In this document: positions 24,546 through 33,402 of the stretch, piece after piece
Layout of the letters: each line of letters starts with the position of its first letter
Position numbering within the stretch: the stretch's first letter is position 1
DNA from: an uncultured Erysipelotrichaceae bacterium
Lineage (GTDB): Bacteria; Bacillota_I; Bacilli_A; Erysipelotrichales; Erysipelotrichaceae
NCBI GenBank assembly: GCA_902786245.1
Contig: CADABS010000033.1
Span: forward strand, 1 to 33,594
Direction of reading: 5' to 3'
DNA: 33,594 nt
Translations under genes and position numbers: made by a program
The notes under the pieces: model-generated
Told to the model about the DNA's origin: nothing
What the model saw: only the letters and a program-made list of their open reading frames with translations
The model's database searches: none

Positions 24546-25029
24546 GAACGCGGAGAAGGGCCTTGGGATCGGTGCCGTTCAGAAATCCCGGTCTTTCCTG
24601 CGCATAGCTGTAGTATCTGTCAGTTCCGGGGCCGGTAATAATGGAATCCGTCAGGGGAATACCGAGGATCCTGCCGGCATCTGCCGCATCGGCTGTCAGC
24701 CCGTCATCTCCTTCGGAAGGGATGAGCTTTCCGGAAGGATGGTTATGCAGGATCATGACAGAACTCGCATTTGCCAGAATCGCAGCTTTGAATATATTGG
24801 CCGGATTGATCATTGCCATGCTTGTCGAACCGATCACGGCCCGGTTGAAGCAGATCGGCTGTCCTGCCGAATCCAGGCAGATCACAATCAGCTGTTCCCG
24901 GTCGGAAGGGGACAGTTCCTCCTGCAGCAGTCTGACTGCGTCCGCTGCGGTTTCAACAGGTTCATGGGAAAGGAGCCTGCCGATTTCTTCTGTTTTCAGG
25001 CGGATCCTGATTTCGATCAGATTATTCAT
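24538..25029 (-). CDS. RadC-like JAB/MPN+ domain protein, short form
   Basis: A 163-residue protein starting at ATG 25029 (GGAGG 7 nt upstream). The JAB metal-site motif is complete: Glu45, His95-x-His97 (ILHNHPSG), Ser105 and Asp108, with the HxH-x7-S-x2-D spacing. The usual N-terminal helix-hairpin domain of chromosomal RadC (UPF0758) is missing, so it resembles the short RadC/YeeS-type proteins found on mobile elements and near toxin-antitoxin or defence genes. The activity is unproven; a zinc-dependent isopeptidase or nuclease has been suggested for the fold. It is convergent with the Sel1 gene and divergent from the ACT-domain gene. Confidence 0.85.
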   Translation of the reverse strand: MNNLIEIRIRLKTEEIGRLLSHEPVETAADAVRLLQEELSPSDREQLIVICLDSAGQPICFNRAVIGSTSMAMINPANIFKAAILANASSVMILHNHPSGKLIPSEGDDGLTADAADAGRILGIPLTDSIITGPGTDRYYSYAQERPGFLNGTDPKALLRVLR

Positions 25030-25102
25030 GAAATGCCTCCGTGTGTACCGACAATTATAAACGCTTTTTGCACAACAGGCGCACAGCAAAGCCGGATGTG
25101 CA

Positions 25103-25108
25103 TATAAT
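25103..25108 (+). promoter_or_regulatory. -10 box of the ACT-domain gene
   Basis: TATAAT lies 25 bp before ATG 25134. No convincing -35 box is seen. Confidence 0.45.
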
Positions 25109-25133
25109 AAATCTGTCAATCCGGGAGGAACGT

Positions 25134-25505
25134 ATGAACGAAATCGAATGGCTGAAAGAAACCTTTGCCGTATGCAGGCTGACGGATCGGGAATCTCTTC
25201 CGCATGGACCGTTCTGCTTCAGCGCAGAAACGGATGAAGAAATCTCCCTGGTCTGTCCGCAGAAGACAGTTCCGGAGAATGCCATTGCCTGTGACAAGGG
25301 ATGGCGGGGATTCCGGATCAAAGGGGTACTCGATTTTTCGCTGATCGGCATCCTTGCCCGGATTTCTGCGATTCTTGCGGAGGCTTCCATCGGGATCTTT
25401 GTCATATCCACATACAATACGGATTATGTCTTTGTCAAAGAAGAAAACGTCCCGGAAACAGACCGGCTTCTGCGGGATCACGGATATCATACCGAAGGTC
25501 AATAA
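25134..25505 (+). CDS. ACT domain-containing protein (ACT_7/CASTOR-like)
   Basis: A 123-residue protein with GGGAGG 5-9 nt before the start. Residues 55-123 hold the ACT fold with the family signature GWRGFRIKGVLDFSLIGILARISAILAEASIGIFVISTYNTDYVFVKEE, like the small bacterial ACT_7 proteins related to the C terminus of aspartate kinase. Such domains bind amino acids and act as sensors. No enzyme domain is attached. It ends 27 bp before the first gene of the Shango-type cassette and could share a transcript with it. Confidence 0.85.
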   Translation: MNEIEWLKETFAVCRLTDRESLPHGPFCFSAETDEEISLVCPQKTVPENAIACDKGWRGFRIKGVLDFSLIGILARISAILAEASIGIFVISTYNTDYVFVKEENVPETDRLLRDHGYHTEGQ

Positions 25506-25520
25506 TGCAGTAAGTTCGGC

Positions 25521-25532
25521 TATAATATCTGT
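25521..25532 (+). promoter_or_regulatory. -10 box immediately before sngA, possible leaderless start
   Basis: TATAAT (25521-25526) ends 6 nt before ATG 25533 and no Shine-Dalgarno is present, so transcription would begin at or near the A of the start codon. The -35 region is poor. Confidence 0.4.
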
Positions 25533-27344
25533 ATGGCTTCGGCAGAGAAAGAAAAACAGATGCTGGATCAGATCGTGCGGGCATATGCGTCCCGGCACGG
25601 TCTTTCTGTTCTTTATCCCTATGAATCCAGGCCTGACCAGGGGGTTCTGAGCGATCCTGCAACAGGCCGCTGGTATGCCGTATTCATGCCGGTATCCGGT
25701 GAAGAAATCGGACGGGAAGAAGATGTCTGTCAGATCATGGAAGCACCCTTTGAACCGGAAATGATCCGGCTGCTGGGTACCTATGCATACTGCCATGAAG
25801 CCGTATTCATGGACCGGAATACCTGGCTGATGTTCATCATGGATGAAAACACCGATATACAGACATATCTGTCTCTGCTTGAACTCAGCTGCACTTCCGT
25901 GCAGAACAGTTCCGGCCATGACCAGAAAGACTTCAGCGAAGAAAAAGAATACGGCGATGTACCGCTGACATTCAGAAAAAGAGAGAAAAAAGAGGACACG
26001 GTCCCAGCACAGATCGAAGAAGTGCGCAGGATGTACCGGCAGTCGCAGGCAGCCGGTCTGTACAGCCGGAACGAACTGTTCTGGCGCCAGGCGTGTCTGC
26101 TGAAAGATTATACCGATGACTATGTCTATCAGGGCCGTCCCTGGGTGAATGAAATCAGCTATAATGCATTGACAGACCGGCAGCTGCGGGGATATTTCAC
26201 CTGGCGGACAGCAGTGCGGGAAGACGGCTGTTTTCCGGAAAAGACACCGGACTGCTTTATTGAACTGTATATCTGTGAACTGATCTGCTGTATCCATAAC
26301 AGCCCGGAAGATACACTGCCGCAGCTGCTGATGATCAGAGATCTGTGCATGCAGGAACAGCGTTCCTGCAATTACAAAGCCGAGCGGCTGGTCAATGATT
26401 TCGTCATGTATTATGATCTGCCTGTACAGTACAATGAACGGCTTCTGGCCGGTACACAAGCAGATGATACGCTGCACCGGTTCATTGCCTTTCTGGAAGG
26501 AAAAGAAGAAGCAGATTTACCTTTTCTGACGCGGGTGTTTCATAACCGGACGGAACGCTCCGTATTTCTGCGGGAGCATACCGAAGACTTTGTGCATATC
26601 TTTGCAAAAACGGTGCAGAAGGCACAGCAGACATGTCCGGATATCCTGCATCAGAGTCTGATCAGCGAATCCTCCTGGCAGTATTCTGTCTTTACGGGAG
26701 CGCTGTTTTATCACGAAGAACCGCATGCCGATCAGCGGTACTGGCTGAGCGGCCATGACTGCTATCAGTGCATCGATGATCTCTGGTACTTTACGGTCTG
26801 CAGTCTCAATCTGAACAGTTCTCTGATCCATGAAACGGACCGGCGGATGCGCATCGTATACAAATACAGAAAAGCACTGCGCCAGAAAGAACTGGATCCT
26901 GCTCTGGCCCAGGCGGTCAACGAAGCAATCCTGGAATACCGCCATGAACAGAAACTGGCGGCCAGACCGAAGGTGGAAATCGATATGAGCATCCTCGGCG
27001 GCATCCGCGATGATGCGGCGCTCACCAGGGAATCGCTGTTAACCGAAGAAGACCTGCTCGAAGAGGAAGAAGAAAACGAAAAAGAGATGCTTGCCCGGGA
27101 ACATACGGATACCGAAAGCATATTCACAGAAGAAGAAAAAGCATTGATCTGCTGCCTGCTTGAAGACAGACCCCTCAGCACAGAACCGCTGCTGAAAAAC
27201 AGTTCGGCTGCGCTGCTGGCAGACAGTATCAATGAGAAAATGATGGATGAACTGGGCGATACCGTCATTGAATTTGACGGGGATACACCGGTACTGATCG
27301 ATGATTACATCGATGATCTGACGGAGGCAGTCTATGACAAATGA
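25533..27344 (+). CDS. sngA: TerB_N/TerB_C protein, Shango SngA-like, with MmcQ/YjbR-like N terminus
   Basis: A 603-residue protein. Residues 10-122 resemble the MmcQ/YjbR fold (YPYESRPDQGVLSDPATGRWYAVFMPV ... NTWLMFIMDENTD). A charged linker (123-160) leads to a TerB_N region (about 165-370; EISYNALTDRQLRGYFTWRTAVR ... FIELYICELICCI). A TerB_C-like end (about 475-600; RPKVEIDMSILGGIRDDAALTRESL) contains a strongly acidic stretch. In Shango, as described for anti-phage defence, a TerB protein, an ATPase and a helicase form a three-gene unit, and this gene overlaps the ATPase gene by 11 nt. The MmcQ-like head is an addition I do not know from the described systems. Its start lacks a ribosome site. 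Confidence 0.75.
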   Translation: MASAEKEKQMLDQIVRAYASRHGLSVLYPYESRPDQGVLSDPATGRWYAVFMPVSGEEIGREEDVCQIMEAPFEPEMIRLLGTYAYCHEAVFMDRNTWLMFIMDENTDIQTYLSLLELSCTSVQNSSGHDQKDFSEEKEYGDVPLTFRKREKKEDTVPAQIEEVRRMYRQSQAAGLYSRNELFWRQACLLKDYTDDYVYQGRPWVNEISYNALTDRQLRGYFTWRTAVREDGCFPEKTPDCFIELYICELICCIHNSPEDTLPQLLMIRDLCMQEQRSCNYKAERLVNDFVMYYDLPVQYNERLLAGTQADDTLHRFIAFLEGKEEADLPFLTRVFHNRTERSVFLREHTEDFVHIFAKTVQKAQQTCPDILHQSLISESSWQYSVFTGALFYHEEPHADQRYWLSGHDCYQCIDDLWYFTVCSLNLNSSLIHETDRRMRIVYKYRKALRQKELDPALAQAVNEAILEYRHEQKLAARPKVEIDMSILGGIRDDAALTRESLLTEEDLLEEEEENEKEMLAREHTDTESIFTEEEKALICCLLEDRPLSTEPLLKNSSAALLADSINEKMMDELGDTVIEFDGDTPVLIDDYIDDLTEAVYDK

Positions 27345-28632
27345 AAGAAAAGCACCGAAGCGCATTGCCTCGGTCGTAATCAACAGTCTCAAGGGCGGCG
27401 TTGTGCCCCGTATCGGTCTGCCGTACATCACGGTCGGCAGAAAGAACGAGATCGCAGCTTTACTGCATGATGTGGATATCGTCAGCGAAGGCGGCGCTTC
27501 GTTCCGCTTCATCGTCGGAAAATACGGCAGCGGAAAATCATTCATGCTGCAGACGATCCGGACCTATGTCATGGACCGGGGCTTTGTCGTTGTCGATGCC
27601 GATCTTTCCCCGGAAAGACGTCTGTACGGCACAAACGGACAGGGCATTGCCACCTATAGGGAACTGGTCCGCAACATGTCGGTCAAGACCAGACCGGAAG
27701 GCGGTGCCATGATGTTGATACTGGACCGCTGGGTCCGGGTCCTGAATGAACAGGTGAAAGACCGTGCGGAAGCAGAGAAAAAACTCAATGAGATGATGCA
27801 TGCGATGAATGAACTCGTGCACGGTTATGACTTTGCGGCGATGCTGAAAATGTACTGGCAGGCCGACTGCGAACAGAATGAGGAAACCAAAGCGCTCATC
27901 GTCAAATGGCTGCGGGGCGAATACAATACCAAAAGCGAAGCCCGGGAAGAACTCGGCGTACGCAATATCATCGGCGACAATGACTGGTATGACTATCTCA
28001 AGCTCTTTGCGATGTTCCTGAAACAGGCAGGCTACAGCGGCCTGATGATCCTGATCGATGAACTGGTGAATATCTATAAGATTCCCAACAGCATTTCCCG
28101 TCAGAACAATTATGAAAAGATCCTGACGATGTACAACGACACCATGCAGGGAAAGGCACAGTATCTCGGCATCCTCATGAGCGGAACACCCCAGGCGGTG
28201 GAAGACCAGAGAAGGGGTGTCTACAGCTATGAAGCACTGCATTCGCGTCTGGCCCAGGGCAAATTCTCCCGGGAGGGTGCCCGGGATATGCTGGCACCGG
28301 TCATTCATCTTGAGCCTTTATCCGCGGAGGAGATGCTTGTACTGACCGGCAAGCTGGCAGAACTGCATGAGCGGCTGTATGACTATACCTGCCGGCTCAG
28401 CGATGAAGATCTTGCCATGTTCATCAAAATCGAATACGGACGCATCGGTGCGGAAAAAGCCATTACGCCCCGGGAAGTCATCCGCGACTTTATCGAGCTT
28501 CTCGATATCCTCTATCAGAATCAGGATCTGACCATGGAACAGCTGCTGAACAGCGATGCATTCGCCTTCTCCAAAACCATGCTGGAGGAGGAAGAAGAAA
28601 CGGATGCGCAGTTTGCGGAATTTACATTGTAG
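27334..28632 (+). CDS. sngB: DUF2791/BrxD-type ATP-binding protein, Shango SngB-like
   Basis: A 432-residue P-loop ATPase. Walker A is GKYGSGKS (62-69) and Walker B LMILIDE (237-243). The N-terminal VINSLKGGVVPRIGLPYITVGRKNEI is the hallmark of the DUF2791 family, to which BrxD of type 2 BREX also belongs. MSGTPQAVEDQRRGVYSYEALHSRL is a further conserved block. The C-terminal Glu-rich end (EEEEETDAQF) is short. GGAGG precedes ATG 27334 inside sngA. No BREX methylase, PglZ or Lon gene is present, so a Shango-type unit fits better than BREX. It probably acts with the helicase on phage DNA or replication intermediates (inference). Confidence 0.85.
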   Translation: MTNERKAPKRIASVVINSLKGGVVPRIGLPYITVGRKNEIAALLHDVDIVSEGGASFRFIVGKYGSGKSFMLQTIRTYVMDRGFVVVDADLSPERRLYGTNGQGIATYRELVRNMSVKTRPEGGAMMLILDRWVRVLNEQVKDRAEAEKKLNEMMHAMNELVHGYDFAAMLKMYWQADCEQNEETKALIVKWLRGEYNTKSEAREELGVRNIIGDNDWYDYLKLFAMFLKQAGYSGLMILIDELVNIYKIPNSISRQNNYEKILTMYNDTMQGKAQYLGILMSGTPQAVEDQRRGVYSYEALHSRLAQGKFSREGARDMLAPVIHLEPLSAEEMLVLTGKLAELHERLYDYTCRLSDEDLAMFIKIEYGRIGAEKAITPREVIRDFIELLDILYQNQDLTMEQLLNSDAFAFSKTMLEEEEETDAQFAEFTL

Positions 28633-28643
28633 GAGGGGCAGAT

Positions 28644-30941
28644 ATGGACATTTTTTCCAGATATGCACCGTTTATCCAGGACTATATCTACAGCCATCAA
28701 TGGGAGAATCTGCGCGGTGTGCAGGTGGCCGCAGCCGAGGCGATTTTCAATACGGACAGCCATGTCCTGCTTACCTCTTCCACGGCTTCGGGCAAGACGG
28801 AAGCTGCCTTCTTCCCGATCCTGACTCTGCTGTATGAAGACATGCCTTCTTCCGTCGGCGTCATCTATATCGGACCGCTGAAAGCCCTGATCAATGACCA
28901 GTTTCTGCGTCTCAATGATCTCTGCGAAGAAGCGGATATTCCGGTATGGCACTGGCATGGGGATGTATCTTCCTCCCATAAAAACAAAATGCTGAAACAT
29001 CCTTCCGGCATCCTGCAGATCACCCCGGAAAGCCTCGAAGCGATGCTGATGCATAAACATGCACTGATCCCGAAGCTGTTCCACGATCTGCGCTTTATCG
29101 TCATCGACGAAGTCCATTCGCTGCTGCGGGGCGACCGCGGCGGTCAGACATTATGTCTGCTGGAACGTCTGTGCAGACTGGCCGGATGCAGTCCCCGCCG
29201 GATCGGTCTTTCCGCGACGATCGGCGATCCGCAGGCAGCCGGCAGATTCCTGGCAGCCGGCACCGGCCGGAATACCGTCATTCCGAAGGTTGCACCGGCA
29301 CCGCAGAAATGGCGTCTTTCCATGGAACATTTCTATAAGACAGGCACACCGGAAGAAAAGAATGACGATGTAATCGATCTGCAGCTGCGGACGGATACAG
29401 ATGTCTTTGCGGCAGAAGAAAAAACCGATGAAGCACCCGCCGGTGCTGATGCGGGCATCGGCTATATCTTTGAACATACCGCTGAGCGTAAATGCCTTGT
29501 TTTCTGCAATTCCCGGGAAGAAGCAGAAGCAGTGACCGCAACATTGCGGCAGTACTGCGAAATCAATCATGAACCGGACCGCTTCCTCATCCATCACGGC
29601 AATCTGTCCGTTTCCTACCGGCAGACCGCAGAAGAAGCGATGAAAGATGAAGAAAAGACCTTTACGACCGTTACGACTTCCACACTGGAACTGGGGATCG
29701 ATATCGGCCGGCTGGAACGGGCATTCCAGATCGATGCGCCGTTTACCGTATCTTCCTTCCTGCAGAGAATGGGCAGAACCGGACGCCGGGGACAGCCCCA
29801 GGAAATGTGCTTTGTCATCCGGGAAGAAGAACCTGAACCCCGCAGCACTCTGCCGGAAACAGTCTCCTGGAAGATGCTGCAGGCTATTTCACTGATTCAG
29901 CTGTACATGGAAGAAAAATGGGTGGAACCGCCCCGGCTGGACCGTCTGCCGTTCTCCCTGCTGTATCATCAGACGATGTCGACTCTGGCATCCGGGGGAG
30001 AAATGACACCGGCACAGCTGGCATCGAGAGTTCTTTCCCTTGCCTCTTTCCACAGGATCAGCCAGGATGACTACCGCATCCTGCTAAAGCATCTGATCGA
30101 AAAAGACCATATACAACTGACCGAACGGGGCGGACTGATCCTGGGCCTTGCCGGGGAGAGAATCGTCAATAACTACAAGTTCTACGGTGTATTCGTGGAT
30201 GATGAAGAATATACGGTCCGCTGCAAAGACAATGAACTGGGTACGATCGTCGCCCCGCCGCCGGTGGGAGACAAAGTTGCCATTGCCGGCCGGGTCTGGG
30301 TCGTCGATGAAATCGATCATCCCCATCACATCGTCTATGTCACCCTGGTCAAGGGAATCATTCCGGCATATTTCGGCAACTGCCCGGGCGATATCCATAC
30401 CCGGATCCTGGAACGGATGAAGCAGGTACTGGAAGAACAGACTTATTATCCGTATCTGCAGTCCAATGCGACAGCCCGGCTGCTGAAAGAGCGCACGGCC
30501 GCAATCTCCGGCAATATGACAAGACAGCCGCTGATCAACCTCGGCGGAAAGATGTGGGCACTGTTTCCATGGCTCGGCACATACAGCTTTATGGCCCTGG
30601 AACGGTTCCTCAAAATCAAATGCAAAGCCCGTCTGGGCCTGAAGGGATTTGATGCGGCCAAACCGTATTTCATGCAGTTCACCATGCAGGTATCACCGGA
30701 AGAATTCTTCCGGATCCTGCTGGAAGAAGCAGAAAAACCGTTCGATCCGCTCGAACTGGTCTATGACGGAGAAGTGCCCGTATTTGAGAAATATGATGAA
30801 TATGTACCGGATGAACTGGTCCGCAAAGGATTCGCCTATGGCGTACTGGATATCGAAGGCATGCTTGCGCGGGTGCGTCAGTGGCAGGAATTTGCAATTC
30901 CGGGACGGCTTGAATACTTCGAAGTACCGTCCATTGAATAA
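28644..30941 (+). CDS. sngC: DEAD/DEAH-box helicase, Shango SngC-like
   Basis: A 765-residue superfamily 2 helicase of the Lhr/BrxHI-like group. Motif I STASGKT is at 46-52, motif II DEVH at 155-158 and motif III SAT at 190-192. Motif IV lies around VFCNS (286-290), motif V TTSTLELGIDIG (344-355) and motif VI QRMGRTGRRG (374-383). A long C-terminal part (about 400-765) contains a winged-helix-like region (LASRVLSLASFHRISQDDYRILLKHLIEK) and a beta-rich section. No separate nuclease motif is obvious. AGGAGG precedes the start, 11 nt after sngB. It is the last gene of the cassette and is followed by a strong terminator. Confidence 0.9.
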   Translation: MDIFSRYAPFIQDYIYSHQWENLRGVQVAAAEAIFNTDSHVLLTSSTASGKTEAAFFPILTLLYEDMPSSVGVIYIGPLKALINDQFLRLNDLCEEADIPVWHWHGDVSSSHKNKMLKHPSGILQITPESLEAMLMHKHALIPKLFHDLRFIVIDEVHSLLRGDRGGQTLCLLERLCRLAGCSPRRIGLSATIGDPQAAGRFLAAGTGRNTVIPKVAPAPQKWRLSMEHFYKTGTPEEKNDDVIDLQLRTDTDVFAAEEKTDEAPAGADAGIGYIFEHTAERKCLVFCNSREEAEAVTATLRQYCEINHEPDRFLIHHGNLSVSYRQTAEEAMKDEEKTFTTVTTSTLELGIDIGRLERAFQIDAPFTVSSFLQRMGRTGRRGQPQEMCFVIREEEPEPRSTLPETVSWKMLQAISLIQLYMEEKWVEPPRLDRLPFSLLYHQTMSTLASGGEMTPAQLASRVLSLASFHRISQDDYRILLKHLIEKDHIQLTERGGLILGLAGERIVNNYKFYGVFVDDEEYTVRCKDNELGTIVAPPPVGDKVAIAGRVWVVDEIDHPHHIVYVTLVKGIIPAYFGNCPGDIHTRILERMKQVLEEQTYYPYLQSNATARLLKERTAAISGNMTRQPLINLGGKMWALFPWLGTYSFMALERFLKIKCKARLGLKGFDAAKPYFMQFTMQVSPEEFFRILLEEAEKPFDPLELVYDGEVPVFEKYDEYVPDELVRKGFAYGVLDIEGMLARVRQWQEFAIPGRLEYFEVPSIE

Positions 30942-30945
30942 TAGA

Positions 30946-30976
30946 AAAAAAGCAGAGGCAATGTTCTCTGCTTTTT
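30946..30976. terminator. Bidirectional terminator between sngC and the acidic protein gene
   Basis: AAAAAGCAGAG (30947-30957) and CTCTGCTTTTT (30966-30976) form an 11-bp stem whose ends supply T-runs on both strands. Confidence 0.9.
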
Positions 30977-31003
30977 ACATACCTGCATGCATCTAATGCA
31001 TTG

Positions 31004-31354
31004 TCAGCCCCAGAGAGGCCGGAATGCATACTGAACAAAATCCCTGTGATATTCATCCGGAATGAAATCAAACATATCCTCATCTGTGATTAGGAGATCT
31101 GTACTGATGAACTCCGCCGCTGACATTGAATCGTCGGCCGGATCTTCATCAAAATCGGTTTCCGCAAGTGTTTCATATATCGGGTTTGCAAAAGTATCTG
31201 TTTCACTGCAGATCAGGAAGAACAGCTTCTCAAGCAGTTCCCCGTCAATGAGATCCTGATACTGCTGTTCCTGCTGAAGAGTGTCAACCAGCTGTTCGAG
31301 TTCTTCCAGACTGAAACTGCCGGCATTATACATGTTTTCTGCTGTCTGTTCCAT
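31004..31354 (-). CDS. Small, strongly acidic protein of unknown function
   Basis: A 116-residue protein. ATG 31354 is chosen for GGAGG 8 nt upstream; an in-frame GTG at 31393 is unsupported. It has about 30 Asp/Glu against three Lys/Arg, spread over the whole chain (for example ETDFDEDPADD and DEDMFDF). No signal peptide, membrane span or known domain is present. The first half is helical (LEELEQLVDTLQQEQQ). It is convergent with the Shango-type cassette across the shared terminator. Such acidity occurs in DNA-mimic proteins and in some antitoxins, but also in plain regulators, so I do not assign a function. Confidence 0.7.
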   Translation of the reverse strand: MEQTAENMYNAGSFSLEELEQLVDTLQQEQQYQDLIDGELLEKLFFLICSETDTFANPIYETLAETDFDEDPADDSMSAAEFISTDLLITDEDMFDFIPDEYHRDFVQYAFRPLWG

Positions 31355-31402
31355 TGGCTCAACCTCCAGGTTTACTGTGCACGGCTCCCCCACCGTAAAT
31401 GC

Positions 31403-31408
31403 ATTATA
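31403..31408 (-). promoter_or_regulatory. -10 box upstream of the acidic protein gene
   Basis: The minus strand reads TATAAT 49 bp before ATG 31354. The -35 region is unclear. Confidence 0.35.
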
Positions 31409-31546
31409 AAAAGACAGCAGTCAAAATATCGTCATAAACAGCAGACTGAAAACGGTATCTGTTTTTGGATATCAGACAGAAACGCAGCTTTTTATGCTAC
31501 TTTAATACTAGGTATGCATGTGAAATATCATCGCTGAGGAGGGTGT

Positions 31547-33370
31547 ATGGAAAAGCCTTCACTGAAAGAACGGTTTCTTTACTGGTTCGACAGCCGGATG
31601 TCAAAGGGGAGCCTGGGACTGATCCGTTTTCTTGTACTGTTTTCTGTTCTGTTTGTATTTCTTCTGTGCGGCATACTGATTGCATTCGGTTTTCAGGGAG
31701 ACCAAAGTATCACCGGTGTCCTGTGGGATGGATTTTCCACGATCATCAATGCCTGGATGCCTTCCGCAGAGGATGGTACGATCGGCTATCTGATCATCAT
31801 GGCGCTGATTGCTTTGATGGGGCTTCTGGTCACCAGCGTTCTGATCGGTATTGTCACCAGTGCCATGGAAGAAAAAATTATGCAGCTGCGGCGCGGCAAT
31901 TCAGCTGTGCTGGAGAAGGATCATAAAATCATTCTCGGCTTTTTTCCCGGGGAATATACATTGCTGCAGCAGCTGATTCTGGCAGCGGGAAACAATCCTG
32001 CTGTCATCGTCATCGGCAGCGGTCTTGAACGGGATGAAATCGAGCAGCTGATCAAAGATAATGTCGATGTACCGAAAAATGTGAAAATCATCTGCCGTAC
32101 CATAGATATCTTTGATCCTGCATCAATTGAAAAACTGTCAGTCCATACCTGCCGGAATATTCTGATCAGCCCGATGGATGACCAAAACACTATCAAAGTG
32201 CTTCTTGCGGTATCTGCGCTGATTTCGCAGACAGGCAGCAGGACAGTCAGGGTCAGCGCAATTACTGCGAAAAGAGAAAACAGATTCCCGCCGACAATTG
32301 CAAAAAAGCATAATGTCACAACGCTGCAGACCAATGATACACTGGCAAAGATCATTGCCCATTCCTGCACGCAGACCGGTCTTTCGCAGGTATTTCAGGA
32401 AGTTTTCAACTTTGAAGGCTCAGAACTGTATAACTTATCCATGCCGGAGACTGCCGGACTTACTTTTGAAGACCTGATATTCCGCATGGACCATGCAGTT
32501 CCGGTCGGCATCTACCGGAACCATACTGTCATGATGAATCCGGACCGGGCTGAACTGATCAGGGATACGGATAAAATCATGGTATTTGCGGAAGAAAAAC
32601 ATTCCGCAAAGCTCTCAGACACATATGAAAAAGCAGATCTGGAAGGCAGGATACTGCCGGTCAGACCGGAGCGGGATACAAAAGTTCTGGTCTTCGGATA
32701 TAACGAAACACTAGCTACAGTTTTGAGAGAACTGCCGGAAAATGTCCAGAAAGTCACAATTGTCAATTACAGCGGACCGTACCGGAGCGGTATTGAGAAA
32801 ATCTGTGCAGAGAGAGGCATGGAACCGGAATTCACGGAAGGACATCTGCGTCTGGAGAGCAGCCTGCTGGAGATTACGCGGAATGCCGAGCATATTATCA
32901 TTCTGACAAATCATGATGATCATGCGGATGCGGCCGATATGGATACGATTTTTCTGATACTGAATCTCAGGGATATACGTTCCAAGTATCATCTGCGGTA
33001 TAACATCACAGCAGAGATGCGCAGTGAAATGAACCAGCATCTGATCGTCAGTGATGATCATACAGATTATATCGTTGCTTCAAATATGTCCTCTTTATTT
33101 CTGGCACAGCTTTCGGAAAGTCCTGAACTCATCACAGCCTTCAGAGAACTTCTGTCCAATGACGGAAATGAACTGTATATGAAGAAAGCAGTCCATCTGA
33201 ACTGCATCGGTGAGATGACTGTAGCGGAAATCCGGCAGATCGTATCTGCGCAGGGATATATATTCCTGGGATATATGAACAGTGACAGCAGACCTGTGTT
33301 CAATCCGGGTCTGCACGAGACAATCGAGATCCGCCGGTCTGACAGTTTTATCGTGCTTGGCAGAAACTGA
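31547..33370 (+). CDS. CASTOR/POLLUX-type ion channel with RCK-like domains
   Basis: A 607-residue membrane protein with AGGAGG before the start. TM1 lies at about residues 25-47. A pore-like region (GVLWDGFSTIINAWMP, about 57-72) and a second span (about 82-106) follow. A cytoplasmic part from about 125 contains an RCK/TrkA_N-like Rossmann segment (HKIILGFFPGEYTLLQQLILAAGNNPAVIVIG) and a second one (TKVLVFGYNETLATVLREL, about 380-398). This layout is that of the CASTOR/POLLUX/DMI1 channel family known from plant nuclear envelopes, which also has bacterial members. The pore lacks the K+ selectivity TVGYG, so ion choice is unclear; Ca2+ gating is possible. It is monocistronic or leads a short operon with the next ORF. 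Confidence 0.85.
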   Translation: MEKPSLKERFLYWFDSRMSKGSLGLIRFLVLFSVLFVFLLCGILIAFGFQGDQSITGVLWDGFSTIINAWMPSAEDGTIGYLIIMALIALMGLLVTSVLIGIVTSAMEEKIMQLRRGNSAVLEKDHKIILGFFPGEYTLLQQLILAAGNNPAVIVIGSGLERDEIEQLIKDNVDVPKNVKIICRTIDIFDPASIEKLSVHTCRNILISPMDDQNTIKVLLAVSALISQTGSRTVRVSAITAKRENRFPPTIAKKHNVTTLQTNDTLAKIIAHSCTQTGLSQVFQEVFNFEGSELYNLSMPETAGLTFEDLIFRMDHAVPVGIYRNHTVMMNPDRAELIRDTDKIMVFAEEKHSAKLSDTYEKADLEGRILPVRPERDTKVLVFGYNETLATVLRELPENVQKVTIVNYSGPYRSGIEKICAERGMEPEFTEGHLRLESSLLEITRNAEHIIILTNHDDHADAADMDTIFLILNLRDIRSKYHLRYNITAEMRSEMNQHLIVSDDHTDYIVASNMSSLFLAQLSESPELITAFRELLSNDGNELYMKKAVHLNCIGEMTVAEIRQIVSAQGYIFLGYMNSDSRPVFNPGLHETIEIRRSDSFIVLGRN

Positions 33371-33402
33371 GGTATATAATAATCGCGGCAGGAAAATGAA
33401 TT

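Noticed and set aside
24397-25107. 236-codon plus-strand frame after the Sel1 gene
   Set aside because: It is antisense to the RadC-like gene, whose metal motif and ribosome site are clear.
25116-26477. 453-codon minus-strand frame opposite sngA
   Set aside because: It covers the ACT and TerB-protein genes in antisense. Those have real domains, whereas this frame has none.
25533-30941. Partial type 2 BREX locus
   Set aside because: The ATPase and helicase are BREX-like, but no PglX, PglZ, PglW or PglY gene is present, and a TerB protein leads the operon, which is the Shango layout.
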